Below are positions 26,231-35,057 of a stretch of DNA of 64,000 nt, one piece after another. Under the pieces are notes generated by a model that saw only the letters and a list, made by a program, of their open reading frames with translations, ran no database searches and was not told where the DNA came from. The stretch lies in contig NZ_SACY01000003.1 in the NCBI RefSeq assembly GCF_004005965.1, forward strand, positions 248,001 through 312,000, read 5' to 3'. A program made the translations under genes and the position numbers. Position 1 is the stretch's first letter; every line of letters begins with the position of its first letter. The DNA is from Sandaracinomonas limnophila (lineage in GTDB: Bacteria > Bacteroidota > Bacteroidia > Cytophagales > Spirosomataceae).

Positions 26231-26920
26231 ATGAGCGGCTTATATCTATTAACACTTTTATTCGGGGTAATCGGAATGATGATTTCCTGGCGATTAAAAT
26301 CAAAATTTCAAAACTATTCGCAGGTTCCATTGCGCTCAAATTTGTCGGGTCAAGAAATTGCCGAACAAATGTTACGCGACCACGGGATTTACGATGTTCA
26401 GGTAATTTCAGTAGAAGGACGTTTGACTGACCACTACGATCCAAGCAAAAAAACGGTCAATCTTAGTCATGATGTTTATTATGGCAGAAATGCAGCCGCG
26501 GCTGCCGTTGCTGCCCACGAATGCGGACACGCAGTTCAACACGCGCGGGCGTATGCTTTTTTACAATTTAGAAGTGCCATGGTACCTGCTTTAAGTGTTG
26601 CTAATGGCTTCATGCCCATTTTATTAATGATTGGCATGATGATTCTTTATTCTACAGGAAGTGGAACCATTTTAGCCATAGGAGTTGCCCTTTTTGCAAT
26701 TGCCACTTTGTTCAGTTTTGTTACCTTACCTGTAGAATTTGATGCTTCAAACAGGGCATTAAAATGGATTAAAGAACAAGGAATTGTTAATTCTGAGGAA
26801 TACGTGATGTCTAAAGATGCCCTATGGTGGGCAGCTATGACCTACGTTGCCGCTGCACTAGGAATGCTTGCTCAACTTTTATATTATTTGAATTTGTTGG
26901 GCGGTAGAAGAAACGATTAG
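26231..26920 (+). CDS. YugP family zinc metallopeptidase
   Basis: A 229-residue membrane protein with zinc site AAHECGHAVQHA near residue 100 and a downstream EFDASNRAL supplying the third ligand. Hydrophobic segments lie at the N-terminus, after the active site (FMPILLMIGMMILY, TILAIGVALFAIATLF) and at the C-terminus. The substrate is unknown. The ATG at 26231 follows a repeat array directly, so there is no recognisable ribosome binding site. The stop codon is followed by a large inverted repeat. Confidence 0.88.
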   Translation: MSGLYLLTLLFGVIGMMISWRLKSKFQNYSQVPLRSNLSGQEIAEQMLRDHGIYDVQVISVEGRLTDHYDPSKKTVNLSHDVYYGRNAAAAAVAAHECGHAVQHARAYAFLQFRSAMVPALSVANGFMPILLMIGMMILYSTGSGTILAIGVALFAIATLFSFVTLPVEFDASNRALKWIKEQGIVNSEEYVMSKDALWWAAMTYVAAALGMLAQLLYYLNLLGGRRND

Positions 26921-26990
26921 AATTATGAGTTATGAGTTATGAGTTATGAATTTTTAACAACCCATAACTCATAACTCATAACTCATAATT
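26921..26990. repeat. Perfect 28-bp inverted repeat built of ATGAGTT heptamers
   Basis: The left arm 26921-26948 and right arm 26963-26990 are exact reverse complements, separated by 14 bases. Each arm holds three tandem 7-base units (TATGAGT type). It begins directly after the YugP stop codon, and the right arm contains the TGA stop codon of the convergent permease gene. It can act as a bidirectional terminator. Confidence 0.95.
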
Positions 26991-28689
26991 TCAATTTACT
27001 TCTCTTGTATCCGTAGGCAAAATAAATAACCACACCAACCAAACACCAATAAATAAATCGCTCCCAGTTAGCCGACCCCATTTGGGTCATTAAATAAAGG
27101 TTAACTAATAACCCCAAAACAGGAATTAAAGAAAGATTTTTGGTGTAACTAAAAAATGCAAGCACAAACCAAGCCACAAAAAACAAAGACATTATCCAGC
27201 TATCTGCTTTTGCATTTCCAGTAAAATGTACATTAAACCAATCGCCAATAGATTCAGGATAAAAAAGGTACATTGCTACTAGCAAACTACCTCCCACTAC
27301 ATACTTTGCATTAATATACGGTATTTTGAATTTGGATTTTTTCTGATTTTCTGGATTCAAATCTAAAATAAGCACACCTCCGCAAACCAATACAAAAGCG
27401 AACAAGGTACCAATTGAGCTTAAATTAATTACCTCTTCTAAATTGGCAAAAAGAGCAGGTAGGCCTACTAAGACTCCTGTCATAATTGTTGAAAAAGAAG
27501 GCGTTCTGTATTTTGGATGAATTTTTGAGAAAGCCTTGGGTAATAAACCATCTCTCGACATCGTCATCCATATTCTTGGTTGCCCCAATTGATACACCAA
27601 TAAAGCACTTGTCAAAGCAATAACTGCACTTGCTGCCACAACCCCTGCTACTCCGTGCAATCCAACAATGGTAAACATATAGGCCAATGGATCTTCTATG
27701 CCGGCTAAACCTGCAGAGGGGACAATCCCCGTTAAAACCAAGGTTACTAAAACATATAATATGGTACAAATACCCAAAGCCCACATCATGGCTCGAGGAA
27801 TATCTCTTTGTGGATTTTTACACTCCTCTGCAGTAGTTGATATTGAATCAAATCCGATATAGGCAAAACAAACAGCAGCTACACTTTTCAAAACACCAGC
27901 TATACCGTTGGGAGCAAAAGGACTCCAATTTTCAACTTTTACGTAAAAAGCCCCTATACCAACCACTAGGGCAATCACGAGTAACTTCATCACCACCAAA
28001 GCATTGTTCATATTCTTACTTTCTTTGATGCCTATATAAACCAAATAAGTGATACAAATTGTTATAAATAAAGCTGGTAAATTGGCAACAAAATGCCAAC
28101 CTAAAAACACAGGAGCCTCTAAATAGGCGGTATATCCTTCGCGAAGATTCACAGACAATTCCGACAATTGTTTTCCTGAATTTATCAAAGGCTGCACCTC
28201 TGTAAAGGCTCTTTTGGCAGAAAGAAAATCCATGGTAAGGTATTCAGGAATGTGTAATCCAAGTCCTTCACACAGATCTACAAAATATTTCGACCAAGAA
28301 ATTGCTACTGCAACATTGGAAATGGCATACTCTAACAACAAATTCCAGCCCAAAATCCATGCAATTATTTCTCCTAAAGAAGTATATGCATACGTATAAG
28401 CACTTCCCGAAATAGGAACTGTTGCAGCAAAACGAGCATAACAAAAGGCCGTAAACAAACAGGCCACTGCTGTAAAAACAAACAAAAGGGATACGGCAGG
28501 ACCACCATTTGCAGAAGCTTGACCAATAGCAGAAAATATACTTGCACCAATAATTGCGGCTACTCCTAAAAAGGTTAAATCTCGTACACCCAAATTGCGC
28601 ACCATAGATGCCCCTTCCAAGGCTTCCATTTCCTGCTGGTCAGAAATTATTTTTTCAATAGATTTTTTTCGGAATAGACCTGATGCCAT
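26983..28689 (-). CDS. APC superfamily amino acid permease (cationic amino acid transporter type)
   Basis: A 568-residue transporter with about 12-14 membrane segments. The first helix region GVAAIIGASIFSAIGQASA is the unwound substrate site of APC permeases; AYTYAYTSLGEIIAWILGWNLLLEY and CFAYIGFDSISTTAEE are typical of the CAT group. The start at 28689 (MASGLFRKKS) is chosen; an upstream in-frame start would overlap the divergent glycosyltransferase gene and its promoter. The final codons and TGA stop lie in the heptamer inverted repeat shared with the YugP gene end. Substrate specificity cannot be read. Confidence 0.88.
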   Translation of the reverse strand: MASGLFRKKSIEKIISDQQEMEALEGASMVRNLGVRDLTFLGVAAIIGASIFSAIGQASANGGPAVSLLFVFTAVACLFTAFCYARFAATVPISGSAYTYAYTSLGEIIAWILGWNLLLEYAISNVAVAISWSKYFVDLCEGLGLHIPEYLTMDFLSAKRAFTEVQPLINSGKQLSELSVNLREGYTAYLEAPVFLGWHFVANLPALFITICITYLVYIGIKESKNMNNALVVMKLLVIALVVGIGAFYVKVENWSPFAPNGIAGVLKSVAAVCFAYIGFDSISTTAEECKNPQRDIPRAMMWALGICTILYVLVTLVLTGIVPSAGLAGIEDPLAYMFTIVGLHGVAGVVAASAVIALTSALLVYQLGQPRIWMTMSRDGLLPKAFSKIHPKYRTPSFSTIMTGVLVGLPALFANLEEVINLSSIGTLFAFVLVCGGVLILDLNPENQKKSKFKIPYINAKYVVGGSLLVAMYLFYPESIGDWFNVHFTGNAKADSWIMSLFFVAWFVLAFFSYTKNLSLIPVLGLLVNLYLMTQMGSANWERFIYWCLVGVVIYFAYGYKRSKLKL

Positions 28690-28757
28690 ATAGTTTGATG
28701 AAAAATGAATTGACAAAAATACATTTTTAATTAAAATTCTAATTGAATGCTTTTCTT

Positions 28758-28765
28758 TAACTTTG
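28758..28765 (+). promoter_or_regulatory. -7 promoter element of the glycosyltransferase gene
   Basis: TAACTTTG matches TAnnTTTG and lies 15 bases before the ATG at 28781, implying a very short leader. Confidence 0.5.
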
Positions 28766-28780
28766 TACAATTTTAAAATT

Positions 28781-29776
28781 ATGCAGATAGCCATCGTCAT
28801 TTTGAACTTTAACGGTCGAAATTTTTTAGAAAAATTTTTACCCAAGGTTATACAAAATTCAAAAGGTGCTTCTATTATAGTTGCAGATAATGCTTCAACC
28901 GATGATTCTGTTTCCTTTTTAGAAAAAAAATTTCCAGAAATTCAATTATTGAAATTACCCTTCAATAGAGGTTATGCTGGTGGCTACAACGAAGCATTGA
29001 AAATGGTTAATGCTGATTGGTATATTTTAATGAATTCCGACATTGAACCTTTACCTAATTGGCTAGATAACTTAACAACATATCTTCAAAAAAACCCTTC
29101 TGTAAAGGCCGCTCAGCCCTTTATTTTACAAGAAATAAATCCTTCAAAATTTGAATATGCAGGTGCCGCTGGAGGTTATTTGGACTATTTAGGATATCCT
29201 TTTTGCAGGGGACGTTTATTCGATATCTGTGAAAATCAGCAGGAGCAATACCAAAGTATCAATGATCTACATTGGGCTTCAGGTGCTTGTTTGGCAATTG
29301 AACGAGAAATTTTTTGGAAAGCCGGTGGATTTGACGAATACCTATTTGCCCATCAAGAGGAAATTGACTTATGTTGCCGAATCAGAAAATTAGGGCATCA
29401 TATTGCCGCCGTAGCCAACAGCCAGGTTTTACATGTTGGTGGCGGAACCCTACAGGCTGAAAATCCACAAAAAACCTATTTAAACTTCCGAAACAATTTA
29501 ATCCTATTATATAAAAATTTTAATGGACCCAATCAATTTATATTGATTTTCCTGCGACTAATTTTAGACGGCTTAGCTGGAATTAAATTCTTGTTAAATA
29601 AAAAAAGTGCACATTGTTGGGCAATTTTACAAGCTCATTTTGGCTTTTACAAGTATCTACTTACAGTAAAAGAAAAGCACATAATTTATCCAAGTAGGAA
29701 AATAGAATTTTATCCCAAATCAATTATTTGGCAATTTTTTGTCAAAAAAATCAAGAAATATTCTGATTTACCCTAA
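28781..29776 (+). CDS. Glycosyltransferase family 2
   Basis: A 331-residue GT-A enzyme. It starts IAIVILNFNGRNFLE, with the nucleotide-binding ADNASTDDSVSFL near residue 40, the metal-binding MNSDIEP near residue 90, and WASGACLAIERE and DLCCRIRKLGH further on. The pattern matches rhamnosyltransferase-like GT2 proteins that build surface polysaccharide; the sugar is unknown. ATG 28781 is used since an upstream TTG lies in the promoter. The gene overlaps the convergent PspC gene by four bases, so CTAA serves as both ends. Confidence 0.88.
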   Translation: MQIAIVILNFNGRNFLEKFLPKVIQNSKGASIIVADNASTDDSVSFLEKKFPEIQLLKLPFNRGYAGGYNEALKMVNADWYILMNSDIEPLPNWLDNLTTYLQKNPSVKAAQPFILQEINPSKFEYAGAAGGYLDYLGYPFCRGRLFDICENQQEQYQSINDLHWASGACLAIEREIFWKAGGFDEYLFAHQEEIDLCCRIRKLGHHIAAVANSQVLHVGGGTLQAENPQKTYLNFRNNLILLYKNFNGPNQFILIFLRLILDGLAGIKFLLNKKSAHCWAILQAHFGFYKYLLTVKEKHIIYPSRKIEFYPKSIIWQFFVKKIKKYSDLP

Positions 29777-29994
29777 ATATCCCAAACGGAAGGATGATTT
29801 CTTTCGCGTAAATACCTGCGAATGTTCATCCAGAAAGCTAAAACCAAATAAATAATTATAGGGGAACCCATGGTTAGAAAGGATGTATAAATAAAATACA
29901 ATCGAATACTGTTTGTATTTATTTTAAATTTTTCTCCTAAATGTGAACAAACTCCAAAGGCCTGAGACTCAACGTAGTATTTAAGTTTTTCCAT
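29773..29994 (-). CDS. PspC domain small membrane protein
   Basis: A 73-residue protein matching the PspC domain: GVCSHLGEKFKINTNSIRL followed by one long hydrophobic segment (GSPIIIYLVLAFWMNI). PspC proteins sense membrane stress in the phage shock system; stand-alone PspC proteins are common in Bacteroidota and their role is less clear. No pspA or pspB is near. Confidence 0.8.
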   Translation of the reverse strand: MEKLKYYVESQAFGVCSHLGEKFKINTNSIRLYFIYTSFLTMGSPIIIYLVLAFWMNIRRYLRERNHPSVWDI

Positions 29995-30053
29995 TTTGGT
30001 TCAATTTTCTACAAAAATAACTTATATTTTTTGAAAAAAAACTACAAAAAAAA

Positions 30054-30083
30054 TTGTATTGGGTATTTTTTTTGATACATTTG
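30054..30083 (+). promoter_or_regulatory. Promoter of the cold shock gene
   Basis: TTG at 30054-30056, a 19-base spacer and TACATTTG at 30076-30083. The start site near 30090 gives a leader of only about 17 bases, unlike the long cold-responsive leader of E. coli cspA. Confidence 0.65.
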
Positions 30084-30106
30084 ACTTTTATTACTAAAAT
30101 TATTTT

Positions 30107-30301
30107 ATGCAAACTGGCAAAGTAAAATTTTTCAATGAAACCAAAGGATTTGGTTTTATCGTTGACGACCAAACTGGTGAGGACATTTTCGTTCACGTAA
30201 CTGGCTTAGGTGGTGTTACTATTCGCGAAAACGATTCAGTTTCTTTCGAGGTTATCGATGGAAAGCGTGGTGCGAATGCAACAAACGTGAAGAAGATCTA
30301 A
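30107..30301 (+). CDS. Cold shock domain protein
   Basis: A 64-residue single CSD protein with RNP1 KGFGFI and RNP2 DIFVHV, starting MQTGKVKFFNETKGFGF. Binds single-stranded RNA and DNA and melts RNA structure. It is single-gene, with its own promoter and a strong terminator shared with convergent lysS. Whether it is cold-induced cannot be told. Confidence 0.93.
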   Translation: MQTGKVKFFNETKGFGFIVDDQTGEDIFVHVTGLGGVTIRENDSVSFEVIDGKRGANATNVKKI

Positions 30302-30376
30302 TTTTCTTCCCAATTTTTGATAAGAGTTTTCATTCCTGAATATAACAGTACAATTGATCTCTATCAAAGAGAAAAG

Positions 30377-30409
30377 ATAAAGGCTACCAAACGGTAGCCT
30401 TTATTTTTA
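30377..30409. terminator. Bidirectional terminator between the cold shock gene and lysS
   Basis: A perfect 12-bp stem (30377-30388 with 30393-30404), including AGGCTACC / GGTAGCCT, with loop AAAC. T-rich sequence follows on plus and A-rich sequence precedes, so it serves both convergent genes. Confidence 0.9.
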
Positions 30410-32122
30410 ACCATGTATCCAAGCCTGAACTTCTTCTTTTAAAGGCATAGGCTCATCAATTTTCATTTTCTTTCGCAAGCCCCCTAAATCATTGAATACC
30501 TTATTAGGATTTGCCTCTTTTAATTGCTCAATGGTTAAAATACCCATTTTTTGCAAGGCAGGAATCCATATTGCATCAACCCCGGCATCTACAAAATCCT
30601 GTTCAGAATCTACTTCTTTAATTACCTCCGGACGCATTTGAGGGAAGAATAATACCTCCTGAATTGAAGATTGATTAGTCATCAACATCGTTAAACGATC
30701 AATTCCAATTCCAATTCCTGAGGTTGGTGGCATTGCATATTCCAAAGAACGAATAAAATCATGATCCATTGCCATGGCCTCATCATCCCCTCGTTCAGCC
30801 AAACGCAATTGATCTTCAAATCGCTCTTTTTGATCTATTGGGTCATTTAACTCTGAATAAGCATTTGCAATTTCTTTACCATTTACAAATAATTCAAAAC
30901 GCTCTACCAAACCTTCTTTACTTCTATGCTTCTTTGTCAATGGCGACATTTCCACAGGATAATCGGTAATAAACGTAGGCTGAATCAAATTTGCTTCTAC
31001 TTTTTCACCAAATAATTCGTCTATTAATTTGCCTTTTCCCATCCCTTCATCAACTTCCATACCAAATTCAATACATTTAGCACGAAGTTCATCTTCCGAA
31101 AGTGCATCAACATCAACTCCTGAATATTGCTTAATTGCTTCTGAAATACTTAAACGAGGATAAGGACCAGCAAATTCAATTGTATTTTCACCTACCTGAA
31201 CTGCTGTTTTACTGTGTAAAGCTTCTGCAACCGTCTGGAAAATCAATTCTGTTAAATTCATCATCCAGTTGTAATCTTTGTAAGCAACATAAAATTCCAA
31301 AGATGTAAATTCCGGATTATGGGTTCTATCCATTCCTTCATTTCTAAACATCTTACCGAACTCATACACCCCATCAAATCCACCAACAATTAATCTTTTT
31401 AGATACAATTCATTTGCTATACGCAAATAAAGCGGCATATCGAGGGTATTGTGATGCGTTTTAAAAGGTCTTGCTGAAGCACCACCATGAATTGCCTGCA
31501 AAACAGGAGTTTCTACTTCTAACCATCCCCTATCATCAAACATGCGTCGCATCGTTGAAATGATCTTTGCACGCTTGATAAAAATATCTTTAACTTGACT
31601 ATTAACGATTAAATCGACATAACGCTGACGGTAACGCATTTCTGGATCAGAAAATGCATCAAAGGTCTGACCATCTGCTTCCTTTACAATTGGAAGAGGC
31701 TTTAAAGCTTTTGATAAAACAGTAAATTCACGCACATGGACAGAAATCTCCCCCATTTGTGTCGTGAAAACATATCCTTTAACTCCGATGATATCGCCGA
31801 TGTCCAACAACTTTTTAAATACTGTATTGTACAAAGTTTTATCTTCGCCCGGACATAGGTCATCTCTTCTAAAATATAACTGAATACGACCAGCGGCATC
31901 TTGCAATTCGGCAAAAGAAGCATTTCCCATGATTCGGAAACTCATCAATCGACCTGCTAAACAAACTTCTTGAAAATTGTTTTTTTCAGCGGAATATTCA
32001 TCTATTATTTGTTTCGACAAAGTATCAACTGGAAATTCTGCAGCTGGATAGGGGTCAATGCCCAAGGCCATGAGGTCTAATCTTTTTTGTCTTCGAAGTT
32101 GCTCTTGCTCACTTAAAATCAT
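30407..32122 (-). CDS. lysS: Lysyl-tRNA synthetase, class II
   Basis: Charges tRNA-Lys. An N-terminal OB-fold anticodon domain covers about residues 55-150, followed by the class II core with motif 2 (FRNEGMDRTHNPEFTSLE near residue 260) and motif 3 (SGIGIGIDRLTML near 480). The 571 residues include a C-terminal extension of about 65 residues beyond E. coli LysS, rich in charged residues, which is usual in Bacteroidota. A -7 element TAATTTTG lies upstream. Confidence 0.96.
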   Translation of the reverse strand: MILSEQEQLRRQKRLDLMALGIDPYPAAEFPVDTLSKQIIDEYSAEKNNFQEVCLAGRLMSFRIMGNASFAELQDAAGRIQLYFRRDDLCPGEDKTLYNTVFKKLLDIGDIIGVKGYVFTTQMGEISVHVREFTVLSKALKPLPIVKEADGQTFDAFSDPEMRYRQRYVDLIVNSQVKDIFIKRAKIISTMRRMFDDRGWLEVETPVLQAIHGGASARPFKTHHNTLDMPLYLRIANELYLKRLIVGGFDGVYEFGKMFRNEGMDRTHNPEFTSLEFYVAYKDYNWMMNLTELIFQTVAEALHSKTAVQVGENTIEFAGPYPRLSISEAIKQYSGVDVDALSEDELRAKCIEFGMEVDEGMGKGKLIDELFGEKVEANLIQPTFITDYPVEMSPLTKKHRSKEGLVERFELFVNGKEIANAYSELNDPIDQKERFEDQLRLAERGDDEAMAMDHDFIRSLEYAMPPTSGIGIGIDRLTMLMTNQSSIQEVLFFPQMRPEVIKEVDSEQDFVDAGVDAIWIPALQKMGILTIEQLKEANPNKVFNDLGGLRKKMKIDEPMPLKEEVQAWIHG

Positions 32123-32145
32123 AGGATGAATTTTTTATCAAGCTG

Positions 32146-32153
32146 CAAAATTA
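32146..32153 (-). promoter_or_regulatory. -7 promoter element of lysS
   Basis: TAATTTTG on the minus strand matches TAnnTTTG, 23 bases before the lysS ATG. The -33 region is A/T-rich without TTTG. Confidence 0.45.
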
Positions 32154-32307
32154 GCCAATTTAAGCGGCATTTAAAAAAATCAAGTTCTATAAGCAGGCAA
32201 TCGAACAAAATTTTCTTAAATAATGTTAAAGAATCGATTAAACTTAATTGAAAAACAAAAATTAAATTAAATTCGTATCAATAATTAAACTTAAAAGCTT
32301 AAGTGTT

Positions 32308-33792
32308 ATGGAAATTAAAAATCAAATCAAGCCACTTTTATTGGTGGGCCTAGTTTCAAGCGGATTGACCTTAGGTGCTTATCATTTATTAAACATCGAC
32401 AATTCGTCATCCATAGGAAATGCCCCTTCAGCATTTACCACAAATGTCTCATCTGTAAATGTTCCGGGTAATCCAGGAGAATTCACTTTTGCAGCGGAGA
32501 AATCAACCCCAGCTGTTGTGCATATCAAAACAAAATCAGCACCAAAGTCAATGGGCAGACAATTTTCTAGTCCTTTTGATGATTTCTTTGGTTTTGGTGA
32601 CCCATTTGGTGGTGGCGGACAGCAAAGAAGAATGCAACCGCAAGAGGCTTCTGGTTCAGGAGTAATCATTAGTGCTGATGGTTACATAGTTACTAACAAT
32701 CACGTGGTTGAGGATGCAGATGAAATTACAGTTGTATTAAATGACAAAAGAGAGTTTAAAGGAAAGATTATTTCCACTGACCCTTCTTCTGATTTGGCCG
32801 TGGTACAAATCAAGGCAGAAAATTTACCATTTTTAACTTTTGGGGATTCGGACAACCTACGCGTTGGAGAGTGGGTTTTAGCAGTAGGTAATCCGTTTAA
32901 TTTAGAATCTACAGTTACAGCAGGTATTGTTTCAGCTAAAGGACGTCAGAACATCATCGACAGGGATCCAGAAGGTAAAACGAATCCATTAGAATCCTTC
33001 ATCCAAACTGATGCGGCGGTGAATCCAGGAAATTCGGGTGGTGCATTGGTAAATTTAAAAGGCGAATTGGTGGGAATTAATACCGCAATTTATTCTCGTA
33101 CCGGACAATTTGCGGGTTATTCTTTTGCGGTTCCGGTTAGTATTGTGAAAAAGGTTTCGGGAGATTTAATCAAATACGGAAACGTACAAAGAGGTTATTT
33201 AGGCGTTCAAATCATTGAGGTAAATTCTAAATTGGCAGAAGAAAAAGATTTGAAAACTACTAATGGGGTATATGTTGGTGGTTTCTCAGAAAATTCAGCT
33301 GGTAAAGAAGCTGGATTAAAAGTAAATGACGTTATCACTAAAGTAGATGGCGTTGAAACCAAAACTTCTGCAAAATTGATGGAAATCGTGAATCGTAAGC
33401 GTCCGGGTGAGGTAGTTGATGTAACCGTTAATCGCGATGGTGCTAATAAAGAATTTAAAGTAACTCTTCGCAATTTGGATGGAAATACCAGCATTGTAAA
33501 AGGTTCTACCGGAGAAACAAGTAAATCTGATTTCTTAGGAGCTAAATTTGGCACATTATCTCAGGCAGATAAATCGAAATACAAAGTTACTGCTGGAGTT
33601 AAAGTTACTGAAATTGATGCCGATGGGCGATTGGCAATGTATGGAATTGAAAAAGGTGTAGTTATCACTAAAATCAACGATAAAGCTGTAAACTCTCCTA
33701 ATGAAGCCATCGCTGCCTTAGAAGGCAAGAAAGGCCGTATTAAATTAGAAGGGGTTGATGTGGATGGTTCGAGGTTTATATATGTGTTGTAG
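32308..33792 (+). CDS. degP: Periplasmic serine protease, DegP/HtrA family
   Basis: A 494-residue Do-like protease-chaperone. An N-terminal hydrophobic segment (LLLVGLVSSGLTLGAY) serves as signal or anchor. The triad is His132 (NNHVVEDADE), Asp162 (SSDLAVVQI) and Ser243 (NPGNSGGALVN). A Gly/Phe-rich Q-linker-like loop (SSPFDDFFGFGDPFGGGG) lies near residue 90. Two PDZ domains follow. A 6-bp palindrome, ACTTAA AAGC TTAAGT (32289-32304), sits four bases before the ATG and could bind a regulator or mask the start. No TAnnTTTG box is seen, which may mean an alternative sigma factor. Confidence 0.94.
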   Translation: MEIKNQIKPLLLVGLVSSGLTLGAYHLLNIDNSSSIGNAPSAFTTNVSSVNVPGNPGEFTFAAEKSTPAVVHIKTKSAPKSMGRQFSSPFDDFFGFGDPFGGGGQQRRMQPQEASGSGVIISADGYIVTNNHVVEDADEITVVLNDKREFKGKIISTDPSSDLAVVQIKAENLPFLTFGDSDNLRVGEWVLAVGNPFNLESTVTAGIVSAKGRQNIIDRDPEGKTNPLESFIQTDAAVNPGNSGGALVNLKGELVGINTAIYSRTGQFAGYSFAVPVSIVKKVSGDLIKYGNVQRGYLGVQIIEVNSKLAEEKDLKTTNGVYVGGFSENSAGKEAGLKVNDVITKVDGVETKTSAKLMEIVNRKRPGEVVDVTVNRDGANKEFKVTLRNLDGNTSIVKGSTGETSKSDFLGAKFGTLSQADKSKYKVTAGVKVTEIDADGRLAMYGIEKGVVITKINDKAVNSPNEAIAALEGKKGRIKLEGVDVDGSRFIYVL

Positions 33793-33794
33793 GA

Positions 33795-33828
33795 GTGAGC
33801 AGAGTAAGCCAGTGAGCAAGTGAGCAGA
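33795..33828 (+). repeat. GTGAGC repeat, left copy, after degP
   Basis: Units GTGAGCAGA (9), GTAAGCCA (8), GTGAGCAA (8), GTGAGCAGA (9), starting three bases after the degP stop codon. It mirrors the copy on the other side of the terminator. Confidence 0.9.
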
Positions 33829-33841
33829 GGTTTGATAATAA

Positions 33842-33883
33842 AAAAGAGCTAGTTAGAATTTCTAATTAGCTCTTTTATTTTTG
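33842..33883. terminator. Bidirectional terminator between degP and pdhB
   Basis: A 16-bp stem (33842-33857 with 33861-33876; one G-T pair, core GAGCTA / TAGCTC) with a three-base loop, A-rich before and T-rich after. It serves both convergent genes. Confidence 0.9.
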
Positions 33884-33894
33884 TTCTTAATCTA

Positions 33895-33934
33895 GTTCAC
33901 TGGCTCACTTTGCTCACTGGCTCACTTTGCTCAC
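33895..33934 (-). repeat. GTGAGC repeat, right copy, after pdhB
   Basis: Read on minus, the units are GTGAGCAAA (9), GTGAGCCA (8), GTGAGCAAA (9), GTGAGCCA (8), GTGAAC. The first unit starts on the base after the pdhB stop codon. With the left copy it makes an imperfect inverted pair around the terminator. Confidence 0.9.
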
Positions 33935-34915
33935 TTACTTATACATCACCGCCTTAACAGCAGCAATTGTACGATCTACAGAAGGTAAAATCTCTTCAAT
34001 TAAAGTTGGAGCGTAAGGTAAAGGTAAATCTTTAGAGTTTACACGAATAACCGGAGCATCTAAGAAATCGAATGCCCAACGCTGTACATTGTAAGCGATT
34101 TCAGAAGAAATAGCTGATAAAGGATTAGCTTCTTCAACTACTACACAACGATTTGTTTTCTTTACTGATTCTAAAACTGTATCGTAATCAATTGGACGAA
34201 CCGAACGAAGGTCGATTAATTCAACTGAAATACCCATTTTTTCTAATTCTAACATAGCCGGAACCACAACTCGAGAGATCATCTTACCGAAACTAACAAT
34301 CGTCACATCTTTCCCTTCTTGAACTACAGCAGCCTTACCTATTGGAATTAAAAATTCACCATCTGGAACTAAGCCCTTATCACCATACATCAATTCTGAT
34401 TCCATGAAAATAACCGGATCATTATCGCGAATAGAGGCTTTCAATAATCCTTTAGCATCTGCTGGGTTAGATGGAACTACGACTTTCAAACCAGGTGTAT
34501 TGGCATACCAATTTTCAAAGTTTGAAGAGTGTTGAGAGGAAAGTTGTCCAGCGTTACCAGTAGGTCCACGGAAAACGATTGGACAAGAATATTGTCCACC
34601 AGACATAGACATCAACTTAGAAGCTGAGTTAATTACTTGGTCAATTGCAACCAAAGAAAAGTTGAAGGTCATAAATTCAACAATTGGACGAAGACCATTT
34701 GCAGCTGCACCTACCCCAATTCCACCGAAACCTAATTCAGCAATAGGAGTATCGATTACACGCTTGGGACCGAATTCATCCAACATTCCTTGTGAAACTT
34801 TATAAGCTCCATTGTATTCTGCAACCTCTTCACCCATTAAGAAAACGGATTCATCACGGCGCATTTCCTCTTGCATTGCCTCACGTAAGGCTTCTCTAAA
34901 TTGAATTTCTCTCAT
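33935..34915 (-). CDS. pdhB: Pyruvate dehydrogenase E1 component, beta subunit
   Basis: A 326-residue transketolase-like subunit that forms the E1 heterotetramer with PdhA and thiamine diphosphate. Features are REALREAMQEEMRRDESVFLMGE at the start (in part), DTPIAELGFGGIGVGAA, and FRGPTGNAGQLSSQHS, all typical of PdhB in Bacteroidota. The alpha subunit and E2 are not in the window, so the complex is encoded at separate loci. It has its own promoter and no cotranscribed partner. Confidence 0.92.
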   Translation of the reverse strand: MREIQFREALREAMQEEMRRDESVFLMGEEVAEYNGAYKVSQGMLDEFGPKRVIDTPIAELGFGGIGVGAAANGLRPIVEFMTFNFSLVAIDQVINSASKLMSMSGGQYSCPIVFRGPTGNAGQLSSQHSSNFENWYANTPGLKVVVPSNPADAKGLLKASIRDNDPVIFMESELMYGDKGLVPDGEFLIPIGKAAVVQEGKDVTIVSFGKMISRVVVPAMLELEKMGISVELIDLRSVRPIDYDTVLESVKKTNRCVVVEEANPLSAISSEIAYNVQRWAFDFLDAPVIRVNSKDLPLPYAPTLIEEILPSVDRTIAAVKAVMYK

Positions 34916-34950
34916 ATTTTGATTGAAAAAGAATTATTCTTTTCCGGGTG

Positions 34951-34981
34951 CAAAATTAGGCAAGAATTTCTATAGAACAAA
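34951..34981 (-). promoter_or_regulatory. Promoter of pdhB
   Basis: On minus, TTTG (34978-34981), 19 bases, then TAATTTTG (34951-34958). A 10-bp inverted repeat adjoins the -33 box on its upstream side. Confidence 0.7.
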
Positions 34982-34984
34982 ACC

Positions 34985-35013
34985 TAATTTATGCACTTTA
35001 AGCGCATAAATTA
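34985..35013. promoter_or_regulatory. 10-bp inverted repeat between pdhB and aroB (possible operator)
   Basis: TAATTTATGC (34985-34994) and GCATAAATTA (35004-35013) are exact reverse complements with a nine-base spacer. The site starts four bases upstream of the pdhB -33 box and lies 45 bases before the aroB ATG, a place suited to a dimeric regulator. Confidence 0.45.
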
Positions 35014-35057
35014 ATTATTTAGATGTAATTTTAGGTTTTGGAACCAAAGAAAAGCCA

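Noticed and set aside
29981-30196. Small minus-strand gene opposite the cold shock gene
   Set aside because: It is antisense to a clear CSD gene and shows no protein family features.
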